From contig JBBDSH010000076.1 in assembly GCA_040905045.1 (NCBI GenBank), positions 1-22,848 of the forward strand: DNA of 22,848 nt. The letters run 5' to 3'. Shown piece by piece: positions 1-6,202 of this stretch. The notes under the pieces are model-generated. The model was not told where the DNA came from, made no database searches, and saw only the letters and a list, made by a program, of their open reading frames with translations. A program made the position numbers and the translations under genes. The stretch's first letter is position 1, and the number at the start of each line of letters is the position of its first letter. The DNA is from JBBDSH01 sp040905045. GTDB lineage: Bacteria; Pseudomonadota; Gammaproteobacteria; Eutrophobiales; Eutrophobiaceae.

Positions 1-57
1 TCTTCACGCAGGACAGTGCCGGGATGGGTCGGCTTGCGGTTGGGGTTTCTCAGACGC

Positions 58-342
58 TTAGACACCGTCCGCCTCCAGGGTCACATGCAGCCGTCTGCCG
101 GTGGCTTTGGCGTATCGGCGTAGCATGTCCACGCTCGGGTTGATTTTGCCGCCCTCGATGCGGGCGATAGCCGACTGCGTGGTGCCCATCCGTTTGGCCA
201 GTTCACCCTGGGTCAGACCGGCCCGGGAGCGGGCCTCGATCAGGGCGCGGATGAGGGCAAACTCGTCTTCCAGGGCGTCGTATTCCGCCCGGAAGGCCGG
301 GTCCTTCATCCAGTCGCGTTTCAGTTCGGAAAGTTTGGTCAT
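58..342 (-). CDS. HigA-like XRE-family antitoxin
   Basis: Small helix-turn-helix protein of 94 residues, likely the antitoxin and autorepressor of the toxin gene just upstream. The HTH lies around residues 40-75 with the typical motif GLTQGELAKRMG followed by QSAIARIEGGK, characteristic of the XRE/Cro family. The N-terminal third is rich in acidic and helical residues and could contact the toxin. The start codon ATG at 342 overlaps the toxin stop in an ATGA arrangement, so the pair is translationally coupled in the order toxin then antitoxin, as in HigBA systems. Family assignment is firm; the antitoxin role rests on the partner. Confidence 0.85.
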   Translation of the reverse strand: MTKLSELKRDWMKDPAFRAEYDALEDEFALIRALIEARSRAGLTQGELAKRMGTTQSAIARIEGGKINPSVDMLRRYAKATGRRLHVTLEADGV

Positions 343-665
343 GGCTCCAGTTCCTTCAATCGTTGGCGTGCGATCCTCAATGCCTTGGCCGGCGTCTTGG
401 CGGACTTCTTAACGAAGGCATGGAGGATCACCACCCGCCGGCCAGTTACCGTGATGTAAATCGCCCGGGCAATGCCTTCGCCGCCCTTGGCGCGGAGTTC
501 CCACAACTTGCCCTCCAGGTGCTTGGCATGCGGCTCGCGCAGATGGGTAACTTCGTGATCCTCGATGATCTCCATCAGGCGTACCAGCCGGGCCCGGAGG
601 CCCACGGGCAAGGTGCCCATTTCGGCATCCACTGCCTTGTTGAGGGTCTCAACCGTCCAGGGCAT
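339..665 (-). CDS. RelE/HigB-like toxin, phage-derived Gp49-like family
   Basis: Protein of 108 residues matching the phage-derived Gp49-like (HigB/RelE superfamily) toxins. The recognisable core is KHLEGKLWELRAKG followed by IARAIYITVTGRRVVILHAF and a basic KKSAKTP stretch, then a helical C-terminus. Toxins of this superfamily usually cleave mRNA at the ribosome; that activity is inferred here. The start with MPWTVE agrees with the usual family N-terminus (M-x-WTVE), so the ATG at 665 is preferred. It is followed with a 4-base overlap by the XRE antitoxin. No strong ribosome binding site is visible, and the inverted repeat at 668-683 directly abuts the start codon. Confidence 0.85.
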   Translation of the reverse strand: MPWTVETLNKAVDAEMGTLPVGLRARLVRLMEIIEDHEVTHLREPHAKHLEGKLWELRAKGGEGIARAIYITVTGRRVVILHAFVKKSAKTPAKALRIARQRLKELEP

Positions 666-780
666 TTATAGCATATCCGCTATTATTGGGCAATAAGGAC
701 GCGAGCCAGTCGGCTGTCTCCCAGTACGGACCATTATCCGTGTTGGCCATCGCGCCACGAACTTTGTAGCGGCGGTTCAC
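649..780 (-). CDS. Possible 43-residue small ORF between integrase and toxin
   Basis: A GTG codon at 780-778 overlaps the integrase stop codon (GTGA overlap) and opens a frame of 43 codons that ends inside the start of the toxin gene. The predicted peptide contains a MANTDNGPYWETADWLASLL stretch with a balanced, protein-like composition. It may start instead at an internal ATG (codon 11). I recognise no family. The overlap with integrase and toxin genes would permit coupled translation, but the segment could equally be a gene remnant or chance. Confidence 0.22.
   Translation of the reverse strand: MNRRYKVRGAMANTDNGPYWETADWLASLLPNNSGYAINALDG
668..683 (-). promoter_or_regulatory. Inverted repeat, likely operator of the toxin-antitoxin pair
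   Basis: ATAGC (668-672), a 6-base spacer and GCTAT (679-683) form a perfect dyad immediately upstream of the toxin ATG at 665. HigA-type antitoxins repress their own promoter by binding such short palindromes. A TATAAA hexamer on the minus strand overlaps the same place, with TTGCCC 17 bases upstream, but it would start transcription inside the gene, so the exact promoter is unsure. Confidence 0.5.
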
Positions 781-1994
781 CGGCCTTTCCCTTTAACCGC
801 CTTCATCGGGACCACCTTCTTGTCATCGGCCTTGAGCGAATCCAGATAATCCGCCCAGGCCTGCATCATTTTTCGGCGCTCTGCTAAATGCTCGGCCCGG
901 TTGTAGGCGGCCCGGACCTTGTTCCTTTCCGCGTGGGCCAGTTGACGCTCGATAACCTCAGACCTCCACCCCATCTCATTCAACAGGGTCGAGGCCAATG
1001 CCCGGAAACCGTGCCCGGTCATTTCGTCCTTGGTGTAGCCTAACCGGCGTAGAGCAGCATTGATCGTGTTGTTGGACATCGGCCGGTTACGGGTGCGAAC
1101 GCTGGGGAAAACGTATTTCCCGCGGCCGGTGAGAGGCTGTAGTTCCTCCAGGATGCTCACGGCCTGCCTGGAAAGAGGGACAACATGAGCATCCCGCATT
1201 TTTGTCCGTTCCGGCGGCAGGCGCCACACAGAATTCTCCAAATTGATTTCAGCCCATTCCGCAGCCCTGAGTTCGCCAGGGCGGACAAACACCAGCGGGG
1301 CAAATCTCAGTGCGCACTGGGTAGGAAAATAGCCGGTGTATTCATCGATGGCGCGGAGCAACTCGCCCACTTTCCCCGGTTCAGTGATGGCCGCACGCTG
1401 GCCGGCGATCACCGGTGCCAGGGCATCTCTCAGATCAGCGGCTGGATCCCGGTCCGCCCGACCGGTGGCAATGGCATACCGGAAGACCTGGCCACAGCGC
1501 TGGCGCAGCCGGTGGGCGGTCTCACGTTTGCCTTTCGCCTCAACCCGTCGAAGGACTGGTAGCAACTGCGGGGCATTAATTGAAGCAATAGGATACTTGC
1601 CGATATAGGGATACAGGAGGGTTTCCAGCATCCACTTTGCTTTGTTGTAGGTTGCCGGCGCCAGCTTGCCTTTCTGCATCCCGAGCCACTCGTTCCCGAC
1701 GGCTTCAAAGGTATTGGCCTGGGTGCCCTTCTGTGCCTGCCGCTGCATACTTGGATCGATCCCGTCAGCCACCATTTGGCGGGCTTCGTCTCGCCGTTGT
1801 CTGGCCTTCTTCAGAGACACTTCTGGATAGACGCCAAGAGAGATCAACTTCTCTCGGCCATGGAAGCGGTATTTGAAACGCCACCAGCGGGAACCGTTGG
1901 GATTGATTATCAAATACATGCCCCTCTCATCGAATAACCGCTTGGGCTTCTCGCCGGGTTTCGTCATGCGGATGGCACGATCAGTCAAGGGCAT
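777..1994 (-). CDS. P4-type tyrosine integrase
   Basis: Site-specific recombinase of 405 residues, the normal size for P4/CP4-type integrases of tRNA-borne islands. Residues 1-85 are the DUF4102 arm-binding domain (NPNGSRWWRFKYR, then SLGVYPEVSLKKAR). A SAM-like core-binding domain follows at about 95-195. The catalytic domain shows the full set of active-site residues: R238 in VRPGE, K265, H328 and R331 in HGFR, H354, and the nucleophile Y364 in AAYNRA. It therefore looks intact. It starts at ATG 1994, overlapping by 14 bases the preceding short arm-domain gene, and reads away from the tRNA-Thr gene, which is the probable attachment site. Confidence 0.93.
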   Translation of the reverse strand: MPLTDRAIRMTKPGEKPKRLFDERGMYLIINPNGSRWWRFKYRFHGREKLISLGVYPEVSLKKARQRRDEARQMVADGIDPSMQRQAQKGTQANTFEAVGNEWLGMQKGKLAPATYNKAKWMLETLLYPYIGKYPIASINAPQLLPVLRRVEAKGKRETAHRLRQRCGQVFRYAIATGRADRDPAADLRDALAPVIAGQRAAITEPGKVGELLRAIDEYTGYFPTQCALRFAPLVFVRPGELRAAEWAEINLENSVWRLPPERTKMRDAHVVPLSRQAVSILEELQPLTGRGKYVFPSVRTRNRPMSNNTINAALRRLGYTKDEMTGHGFRALASTLLNEMGWRSEVIERQLAHAERNKVRAAYNRAEHLAERRKMMQAWADYLDSLKADDKKVVPMKAVKGKGR

Positions 1995-2424
1995 GGCCTA
2001 CCTCGCTAGTTGCAGCCAGGAACGTACGCAGTTCCCGGGTTTCATTGGGTGTCAGGGCAACGCGGCGATGCCGGTCCAGGCATATCGACAGACTGCCTTC
2101 GTGATCGATTTGAAAACGGGCCGGATCTTGGCGTGCCTGATCCTTCTCGGCCTTGCGCACTTCGCTGGGATCTACTCCGTCAGCCAGTATGCTGCGCAAC
2201 TCGTCGCGTTTTCTCCGGGCCTGTTTGAGTGAGACATCAGGGTATACCCCCAGGGAAAGCATTTTTTCTTTGCCGTTGTATCGATACTTCCAGCGCCAAT
2301 ACCGCGAGCCATTAGGATTAACCAGAAGGAGAAGACCTTTTCCGTCGTAAAAGCGTTTCGGCTTAAGGTCAGATTTAGCATTACAAACCTTTGCTTCGGT
2401 TAATGGCATTTGGGTGTAACTCAT
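1981..2424 (-). CDS. Stand-alone integrase arm-binding domain protein (DUF4102) with a novel tail
   Basis: Protein of 147 residues. Residues 1-92 are a complete DUF4102 arm-binding domain paralogous to that of the next gene (shared NPNGSR-W-KYR, SLGVYP-VSLK-AR and ADG-DPS signatures), but there is no recombinase catalytic domain. Residues about 100-147 form an unrelated short module (SLSICL, then RRVALTPNETRELRTFLAAT) that I do not recognise. The gene runs into the full integrase with a 14-base overlap in another frame, so the two are probably co-translated. Nucleotide similarity to the integrase start is low, so this is not a recent duplication. It could compete for arm sites and set the direction of recombination or repress int; it could also be a decaying integrase. 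Confidence 0.75.
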   Translation of the reverse strand: MSYTQMPLTEAKVCNAKSDLKPKRFYDGKGLLLLVNPNGSRYWRWKYRYNGKEKMLSLGVYPDVSLKQARRKRDELRSILADGVDPSEVRKAEKDQARQDPARFQIDHEGSLSICLDRHRRVALTPNETRELRTFLAATSEVGHALD

Positions 2425-2438
2425 TTTCCCGTAAGGGA

Positions 2439-2456
2439 GTTATAACTAATGTTATA
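2439..2456 (-). promoter_or_regulatory. AT-rich repeat upstream of the integrase pair
   Basis: A self-complementary GTTATAAC (2439-2446) and a second GTTATA (2451-2456), 12 bases apart, lie just upstream of the ATG at 2424. They contain TATAAC hexamers usable as a -10 box on the minus strand, so this may be promoter and operator of the integrase operon. No convincing -35 box was found. Confidence 0.25.
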
Positions 2457-2479
2457 CCTATTTAAGGCCGGCTTTCATT

Positions 2480-2568
2480 GGACAATATCGGACAACTGAG
2501 GACAAGCATACAGGATTATATAGCTGTTTTGAAGGGATTTCGTGGACTGCTATGGACTTCACTGGACA
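2480..2568 (+). repeat. Two triplets of 10-bp direct repeats, candidate arm-type integrase sites
   Basis: GGACAA occurs at 2480, 2490 and 2500, exactly 10 bases apart. A second triplet, TGGACT, TGGACT, TGGACA, occurs at 2543, 2553 and 2563 with the same 10-base period and same orientation. Both share the core GGAC. They lie between the tRNA 3' end and the integrase genes, where the island end carries its recombination arm. Lambda integrase binds three contiguous roughly 10-bp arm sites (P'1-P'2-P'3), a good precedent. Binding is inferred. Confidence 0.6.
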
Positions 2569-2574
2569 GGGAAT

Positions 2575-2651
2575 TGGTGCCGGAAGAGGGATTCGAACCC
2601 CCGACCCACGCATTACGAATGCGTTGCTCTACCGAACTGAGCTATTCCGGC
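2575..2651 (-). tRNA. tRNA-Thr (anticodon CGT), with encoded CCA
   Basis: Complete cloverleaf read on the minus strand: acceptor stem GCCGGAA/TTCCGGC, D arm GCTC/GAGC, anticodon stem ACGCA/TGCGT with loop TTCGTAA (anticodon CGT, decoding ACG), a 5-base variable loop, T arm with TTCGAAT, discriminator A and an encoded CCA at 2577-2575. Total length is 77 bases. The equivalent E. coli gene thrW is a known island integration site. The P4-type integrase next to its 3' end indicates the same use here, with the 3' half of the gene as attachment core. Confidence 0.97.
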
Positions 2652-2749
2652 CCTGTTGGATAATCATGCATAATTTTCCCGGCATCCGGCGTGTGCTCCG
2701 ACAGTCAATGACCCGGAATACAACCTGACATCTTCCCGAGGGGCGGGAT

Positions 2750-2777
2750 TTTATAAGATCCTGTAATCAAAAGTAAA
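2750..2777 (-). promoter_or_regulatory. Probable promoter of the tRNA-Thr gene
   Basis: On the minus strand TTTACT (2777-2772), a 16-base spacer and TATAAA (2755-2750) form a sigma-70 promoter. A GC-rich stretch CCCGCCCC follows the -10 box, as in the discriminators of stable-RNA promoters under stringent control. The transcript would start about 90 bases upstream of the mature tRNA. Confidence 0.5.
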
Positions 2778-2798
2778 ATACCATTTCCTGACAATCTG

Positions 2799-2804
2799 TA
2801 TAAT
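2799..2804 (+). promoter_or_regulatory. Candidate -10 box for the pilin operon
   Basis: A perfect TATAAT lies 173 bases upstream of the pilE start on the coding strand. No good -35 box is found at 16-18 bases, so this could be an activator-dependent promoter or a chance match. Confidence 0.25.
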
Positions 2805-2976
2805 CCGCGAAATCAGCCGCATAGCCGGATCGTTCGGTCCGACACTTAGGAAATATGTTATGCAGTTCACAAAAATAATTTTACACTTAACAACAAGTTA
2901 CCGTTCGTCGGGTAATCAGGCCCGGTCAGCTTAAACCCGCTTTACTCTGCTAACCCAACCTACTATAGGTGTCACT

Positions 2977-3384
2977 ATGAAAAAGCAACCCGGATTTACA
3001 TTGATTGAATTGATGATTGTGGTCGCCATCATCGCGATTCTGGCGGGTATCGGTTACCCCATGTATCAGGATCAGATGCGCAAGGGCCGCCGTTCCGAGG
3101 CCCAGCAACTGATGCTGGATGCCTCCAACAGACAGGAACAGTACCTCCTGAATGCGCGCAGTTATACGGACTCCTTTACTGATTTGAACCTGAAATCCGA
3201 CGCATTTACATGTTCAGGAACCACTTGCAGCAATCAGTTCTACGATATAACCATGACGGAAAGCAACGGTCCTCCACCGTCCTATACGATTACAGCCACT
3301 CCCAAGGGCAATCAGACCGAGGACGGCAGTATAACCCTTGACAGCACCGGCGCCAAAACGCTGGACGGCTCTTCCGGTTGGTAA
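2977..3384 (+). CDS. pilE: Minor type IV pilin PilE
   Basis: Type IV pilin-like protein of 135 residues. It has a short leader MKKQPG cut by prepilin peptidase before F, followed by the conserved N-terminal helix FTLIELMIVVAIIAIL with Glu5 in place. After the helix the sequence RRSEAQQLMLDASNRQEQYLL is typical of PilE of the minor pilin group. The C-terminal part (YTITATPKGNQTEDGSITLDSTGAK) also fits PilE, but the usual late cysteine before the final Trp is missing; the two cysteines present form CSGTTC in the middle. A ribosome binding site AGGTG precedes the ATG. It is first in the operon, whereas in P. aeruginosa pilE is last. Confidence 0.9.
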   Translation: MKKQPGFTLIELMIVVAIIAILAGIGYPMYQDQMRKGRRSEAQQLMLDASNRQEQYLLNARSYTDSFTDLNLKSDAFTCSGTTCSNQFYDITMTESNGPPPSYTITATPKGNQTEDGSITLDSTGAKTLDGSSGW

Positions 3385-3992
3385 TGAGAGCAGACTACGA
3401 GAATAATCCGGCAATGATCACTGGTCATTCAACATCGTTCAAAAGCGGAAACCGGACTCCGGTCCGTAAATCTTCGCTTGCCGATACCGCAACCGTTGTC
3501 CGGCAGGGCGGCTTTACCATTGTCGAGCTGATGATCACCGTGTCCGTCATTGCCATTATTGCCAGTATTGCCTTTCCCTCTTTCGAGTACGCCATAGCGA
3601 ACTCACGCGTCCGGACCGCCGCCACCGACATGCATATGAGCCTGCTGCTGGCGCGCAGCGAGGCGATCAAGCGAAACAACGATGTTGTCATTGAAAGAAG
3701 CGGCGGTAACTGGAAAGACGGCTGGGATGTGAAGTCGGGCAGTACGGTCATCAGGAACTGGGGCACACAGAATGATGTTTCCATAGACTGTTATAAGGAT
3801 ATGACGGCATCGACATCCTGCGACTCGACGGTAACATTCCAGCGGGCAGGCCGGGCATCTTCGCCTATCTACTATCGTGTCTTCGACAGTGAAAATACCA
3901 ATATACCCGCACGCTGCGTCAGAGTCAGCCTCAGCGGAAGAGCCGGTGTTTCACTCGATAACGACAACGATGCAACCAACGGGTGCGGCTAA
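3384..3992 (+). CDS. fimT: GspH/FimT-family minor pseudopilin (FimT/FimU)
   Basis: Minor pilin of the GspH/FimT family. The prepilin peptidase site is QGG|FTIVELM followed by the hydrophobic helix ITVSVIAIIASIAF, and then the family signature RTAATDMHMSLLLARSEAIKRNN. The C-terminal part has the beta-rich GspH fold and ends with paired cysteines (CVRV and NGCG). ATG at 3384 overlaps the pilE stop (TAATG), giving an unusually long leader of about 42 residues before the cleavage site; the in-frame ATG at 3414 would shorten it to about 32. Only one fimT/fimU gene is present, whereas P. aeruginosa has both, so assignment between the two is uncertain. Confidence 0.85.
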   Translation: MRADYENNPAMITGHSTSFKSGNRTPVRKSSLADTATVVRQGGFTIVELMITVSVIAIIASIAFPSFEYAIANSRVRTAATDMHMSLLLARSEAIKRNNDVVIERSGGNWKDGWDVKSGSTVIRNWGTQNDVSIDCYKDMTASTSCDSTVTFQRAGRASSPIYYRVFDSENTNIPARCVRVSLSGRAGVSLDNDNDATNGCG

Positions 3993-4609
3993 TGTACAGA
4001 CGACGCAATCCAGGCTACAGCGCCGGCTTCTCCATGACCGAGGTACTGATCACCCTGATCATCGTCATGGTGGGTCTGCTCGGCATCGCGGGCCTGCAGG
4101 CCAAGGCACAGGTGGCGGAACTGGAGTCCTACCAACGCGCGCAGGCATTGATTGTATTGTCGGATATCGTTGATCGCATGAACATCAATCGCGAAGCAAC
4201 ATCCTGCTTCGCGGTTACCACCGATACAACCAACGGCACGCCCTACATCGGCACGGACGGCGGCGCTCATCTGGGTACACCCACCTGCGCGGCCAGCACA
4301 ACCAATTACAACAACCTTGCCATTGCAGCCATTAACGAGATCGACAACTTTCTGAAAGGCACCTCCGAGGCCCTGGCCGGGGGCGAGAGTGCCGGTGCCA
4401 TGATAGGGGCGCGTGCCTGTATCAGTTACGACAGCACCACCGAACTGGCCGGCAAGCCGGACACCGGCCTTTACACCGTTATCGTCACCTGGCAGGGCAT
4501 GTCGGATCTCATTGCGCCGTCCAACATGGACTGCGCGGTCGGTGAATACGGAAACGAAGCCATGCGCAGGGCCGTCTCAACCACCGTACGATTTGCCCAA
4601 TTACAGTGA
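3992..4609 (+). CDS. pilV: Minor type IV pilin PilV
   Basis: Protein of 205 residues with a basic leader MYRRRNPGYSAG, a prepilin peptidase site before FSMTEVL, Glu5, and a hydrophobic helix ITLIIVMVGLLGIAGLQAKA that is characteristic of PilV. The body contains ESYQRAQALIVLSDIVDRMNIN, also typical of the family, and ends in a VSTTVRFAQL strand. The ATG at 3992 shares its A with the upstream stop codon (TAATG), so translation is coupled. PilV is part of the minor pilin set that starts pilus assembly and connects PilY1 to the pilus. Confidence 0.9.
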   Translation: MYRRRNPGYSAGFSMTEVLITLIIVMVGLLGIAGLQAKAQVAELESYQRAQALIVLSDIVDRMNINREATSCFAVTTDTTNGTPYIGTDGGAHLGTPTCAASTTNYNNLAIAAINEIDNFLKGTSEALAGGESAGAMIGARACISYDSTTELAGKPDTGLYTVIVTWQGMSDLIAPSNMDCAVGEYGNEAMRRAVSTTVRFAQLQ

Positions 4610-4621
4610 AGGTTTAACCGC

Positions 4622-5737
4622 ATGAACTACATAGCCAAACGACTTGCGGACCCAAGACAGGCCGGGGTTTCCCTGATCGAACTGATGGTCGCCATCGCCA
4701 TCGGCTCCGTGCTCATGCTCGGGCTGACCTATACCTTCAAGAATTCCGCCGATTCAAGCCGTGAGCTGGAACGCGTCGGCAAAATGATAGAAAACGGCCG
4801 CTATTCCATCAGTCTCCTGACGGATAATCTGCATCATGCCGGCTTCTACGGTTATTTTTATTCGACCGGCGATCCGCTGAGTACCCTGCCGGATCCCTGT
4901 GAGATCGGCAATCTGAGTGAGATACGGAACGCTTTTTCCATGCCGCTGCAGGGCTTCGCGGCCCCGGATTTCACCACCCGGGCCGATGTCACCGGTGACA
5001 CCACCTGCGACAACAAGAATCTGATTATCAACAGCAATCTCTCGCCCGGTTCCGATATCCTGGTACTGCGGCGGGCCAGCACTGAAGTTTTCACCGGCAA
5101 CCCGGTGCAAGACGACGTCTATGTCCAGGCCAACAGCCGGCAGGCCAATCTGCTACTCGGTAACAGCTTGGCGGATGTTCCGAATGACGCCGCCGACGGC
5201 AGCACCCAGAGCATGAAGATGTATCCCTTCAGTACCACCAATACGACACCGGCGGAGACCCGCAAGTACCATGTTCATGTCTACTTCGTGGCGCCGTGCA
5301 GCTTCGGCAGCGGCGCCAACGGTATCTGCACCAACGCGGATGATGCCGTGCCCACACTGAAGCGGCTGGAACTGAACTCGGACGGGACCAACACGCAGAT
5401 GGAGATCGTGCCGCTGGTGGAGGGGGTGGAATACATGAAAGTCCGCTACGGCATCGACACCAGCCCGAATTCCGTCAACGCGGTTACCAATTTTACCGGC
5501 GACGGCAGCCCCGATTCCTACGTGGCCTCGCCGACGACGGCGCAGTGGCCCCTGGTCGTCGCCGTCCAAATCGACCTGCTGCTGCGCGCACCGGACTCGA
5601 CCCCGGAATACACGGATACCAAACAATACACGGTGGCCGGTTCCACCCTCGGCCCGTTCAATGATTCCTTCAAGCGCCGCGTCTACTCGGCCATGGTCCG
5701 GCCCAAGAACCTGGCCGGCCGGCGGGAGATACCATGA
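4622..5737 (+). CDS. pilW: Minor type IV pilin PilW
   Basis: Protein of 371 residues. The leader ends at RQAG, the mature part begins VSLIELMVAIAIGSVLMLGL with Glu5, and residues about 40-60 show the PilW pattern (FKNSADSSRELERVGKMIENGRY, shortened here in words: helix followed by a conserved ENGRYSISLL). The C-terminal region has the PilW-type segment with VEYMKVRYGID followed by VVAVQIDLLLRAP and ends near RRVYSAMVRPKNLAGR. A ribosome binding site GAAGG (4608-4612) overlaps the pilV stop codon. The gene overlaps pilX by 4 bases (ATGA). Length is in the usual range for PilW. Confidence 0.92.
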   Translation: MNYIAKRLADPRQAGVSLIELMVAIAIGSVLMLGLTYTFKNSADSSRELERVGKMIENGRYSISLLTDNLHHAGFYGYFYSTGDPLSTLPDPCEIGNLSEIRNAFSMPLQGFAAPDFTTRADVTGDTTCDNKNLIINSNLSPGSDILVLRRASTEVFTGNPVQDDVYVQANSRQANLLLGNSLADVPNDAADGSTQSMKMYPFSTTNTTPAETRKYHVHVYFVAPCSFGSGANGICTNADDAVPTLKRLELNSDGTNTQMEIVPLVEGVEYMKVRYGIDTSPNSVNAVTNFTGDGSPDSYVASPTTAQWPLVVAVQIDLLLRAPDSTPEYTDTKQYTVAGSTLGPFNDSFKRRVYSAMVRPKNLAGRREIP

Positions 5738-6186
5738 TGAGACCATTGCACCGACAACGCGGCGCCACCCTGTTCGTCGCCCTCATCTTCCTGCTGATCA
5801 TGACGCTGTTCGCGGTCTCATCCGTGAACCTGAGTACGGTGAACTTCAAAATCGTCGGCAACATGCAGGCCATGAAGCACATGGAGGCTGCGGCCCAGGA
5901 CGCCATCGAGCAGATGCTCAGCGATGCCAACAATTACTCTGCACCGGCGGACCAGACGATCACATCCACCGTCGCCGGCGTCGATTACACGGTCGATGTC
6001 TCCGCGCCGCAATGCATGGACAGCCAGACGGCGAGCGGCTACAGCGCCGTCATCGACAACATCATCCCCCAGGACAATACCTGGGAATTCATTGCCAATG
6101 TCACCGACCCCGTCACCAGCGCCACGGCCACCGTACATCAGGGCGTCGAGATCCGCATGCTGGCCGGCAACTGCCCCGATCCCTAA
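5734..6186 (+). CDS. pilX: Minor type IV pilin PilX
   Basis: Protein of 150 residues with leader MMRPLHRQRG and mature start ATLFVALIFLLIMTLFAVSS. Glu5 is absent, as is normal for PilX and its type II secretion counterpart GspK, which lead the pilus tip complex. After the helix come NLSTVNFKIVGNMQAMKHMEAA and AQDAIEQML, strongly PilX-like. The ATG overlaps the pilW stop in ATGA. A candidate disulfide pair is C in PQCMD and the C near the end (AGNCPDP). It is followed after 16 bases by pilY1. Confidence 0.9.
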   Translation: MMRPLHRQRGATLFVALIFLLIMTLFAVSSVNLSTVNFKIVGNMQAMKHMEAAAQDAIEQMLSDANNYSAPADQTITSTVAGVDYTVDVSAPQCMDSQTASGYSAVIDNIIPQDNTWEFIANVTDPVTSATATVHQGVEIRMLAGNCPDP

Positions 6187-6202
6187 AGTTGAGGTATTCG
6201 CC

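Larger units (their letters stand above)
2652..2976. other. Intergenic region between tRNA-Thr and pilE
   Basis: This 325-base stretch separates the minus-strand tRNA from the plus-strand pilin operon and must hold both promoters. I see the tRNA promoter at 2750-2777, an isolated TATAAT at 2799-2804 that could be the pilE -10 box, and a ribosome binding site AGGTG at 2967-2971 before the pilE ATG. I found no sigma-54 signature (GG and GC 10 bases apart in TGGCAC-TTGC context), and no open reading frame that looks like a gene. Confidence 0.6.

Noticed and set aside
1..57. Part of a further gene or a terminator after the antitoxin
   Set aside because: Too short to judge; no clear hairpin with T run and no recognisable peptide.
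2478..2663. Plus-strand open frame of 61 codons
   Set aside because: It crosses the tRNA-Thr gene on the opposite strand and includes the arm-like repeats; such frames over tRNA genes are common annotation errors.
2652..2976. Sigma-54 promoter upstream of pilE
   Set aside because: No TGGCAC-N5-TTGC-like element with the invariant GG and GC was found in the interval.
5924..6202. N-terminal extension of the pilY1 frame
   Set aside because: It lies inside pilX in another frame. The ATG at 6203 has a ribosome binding site and a signal peptide.
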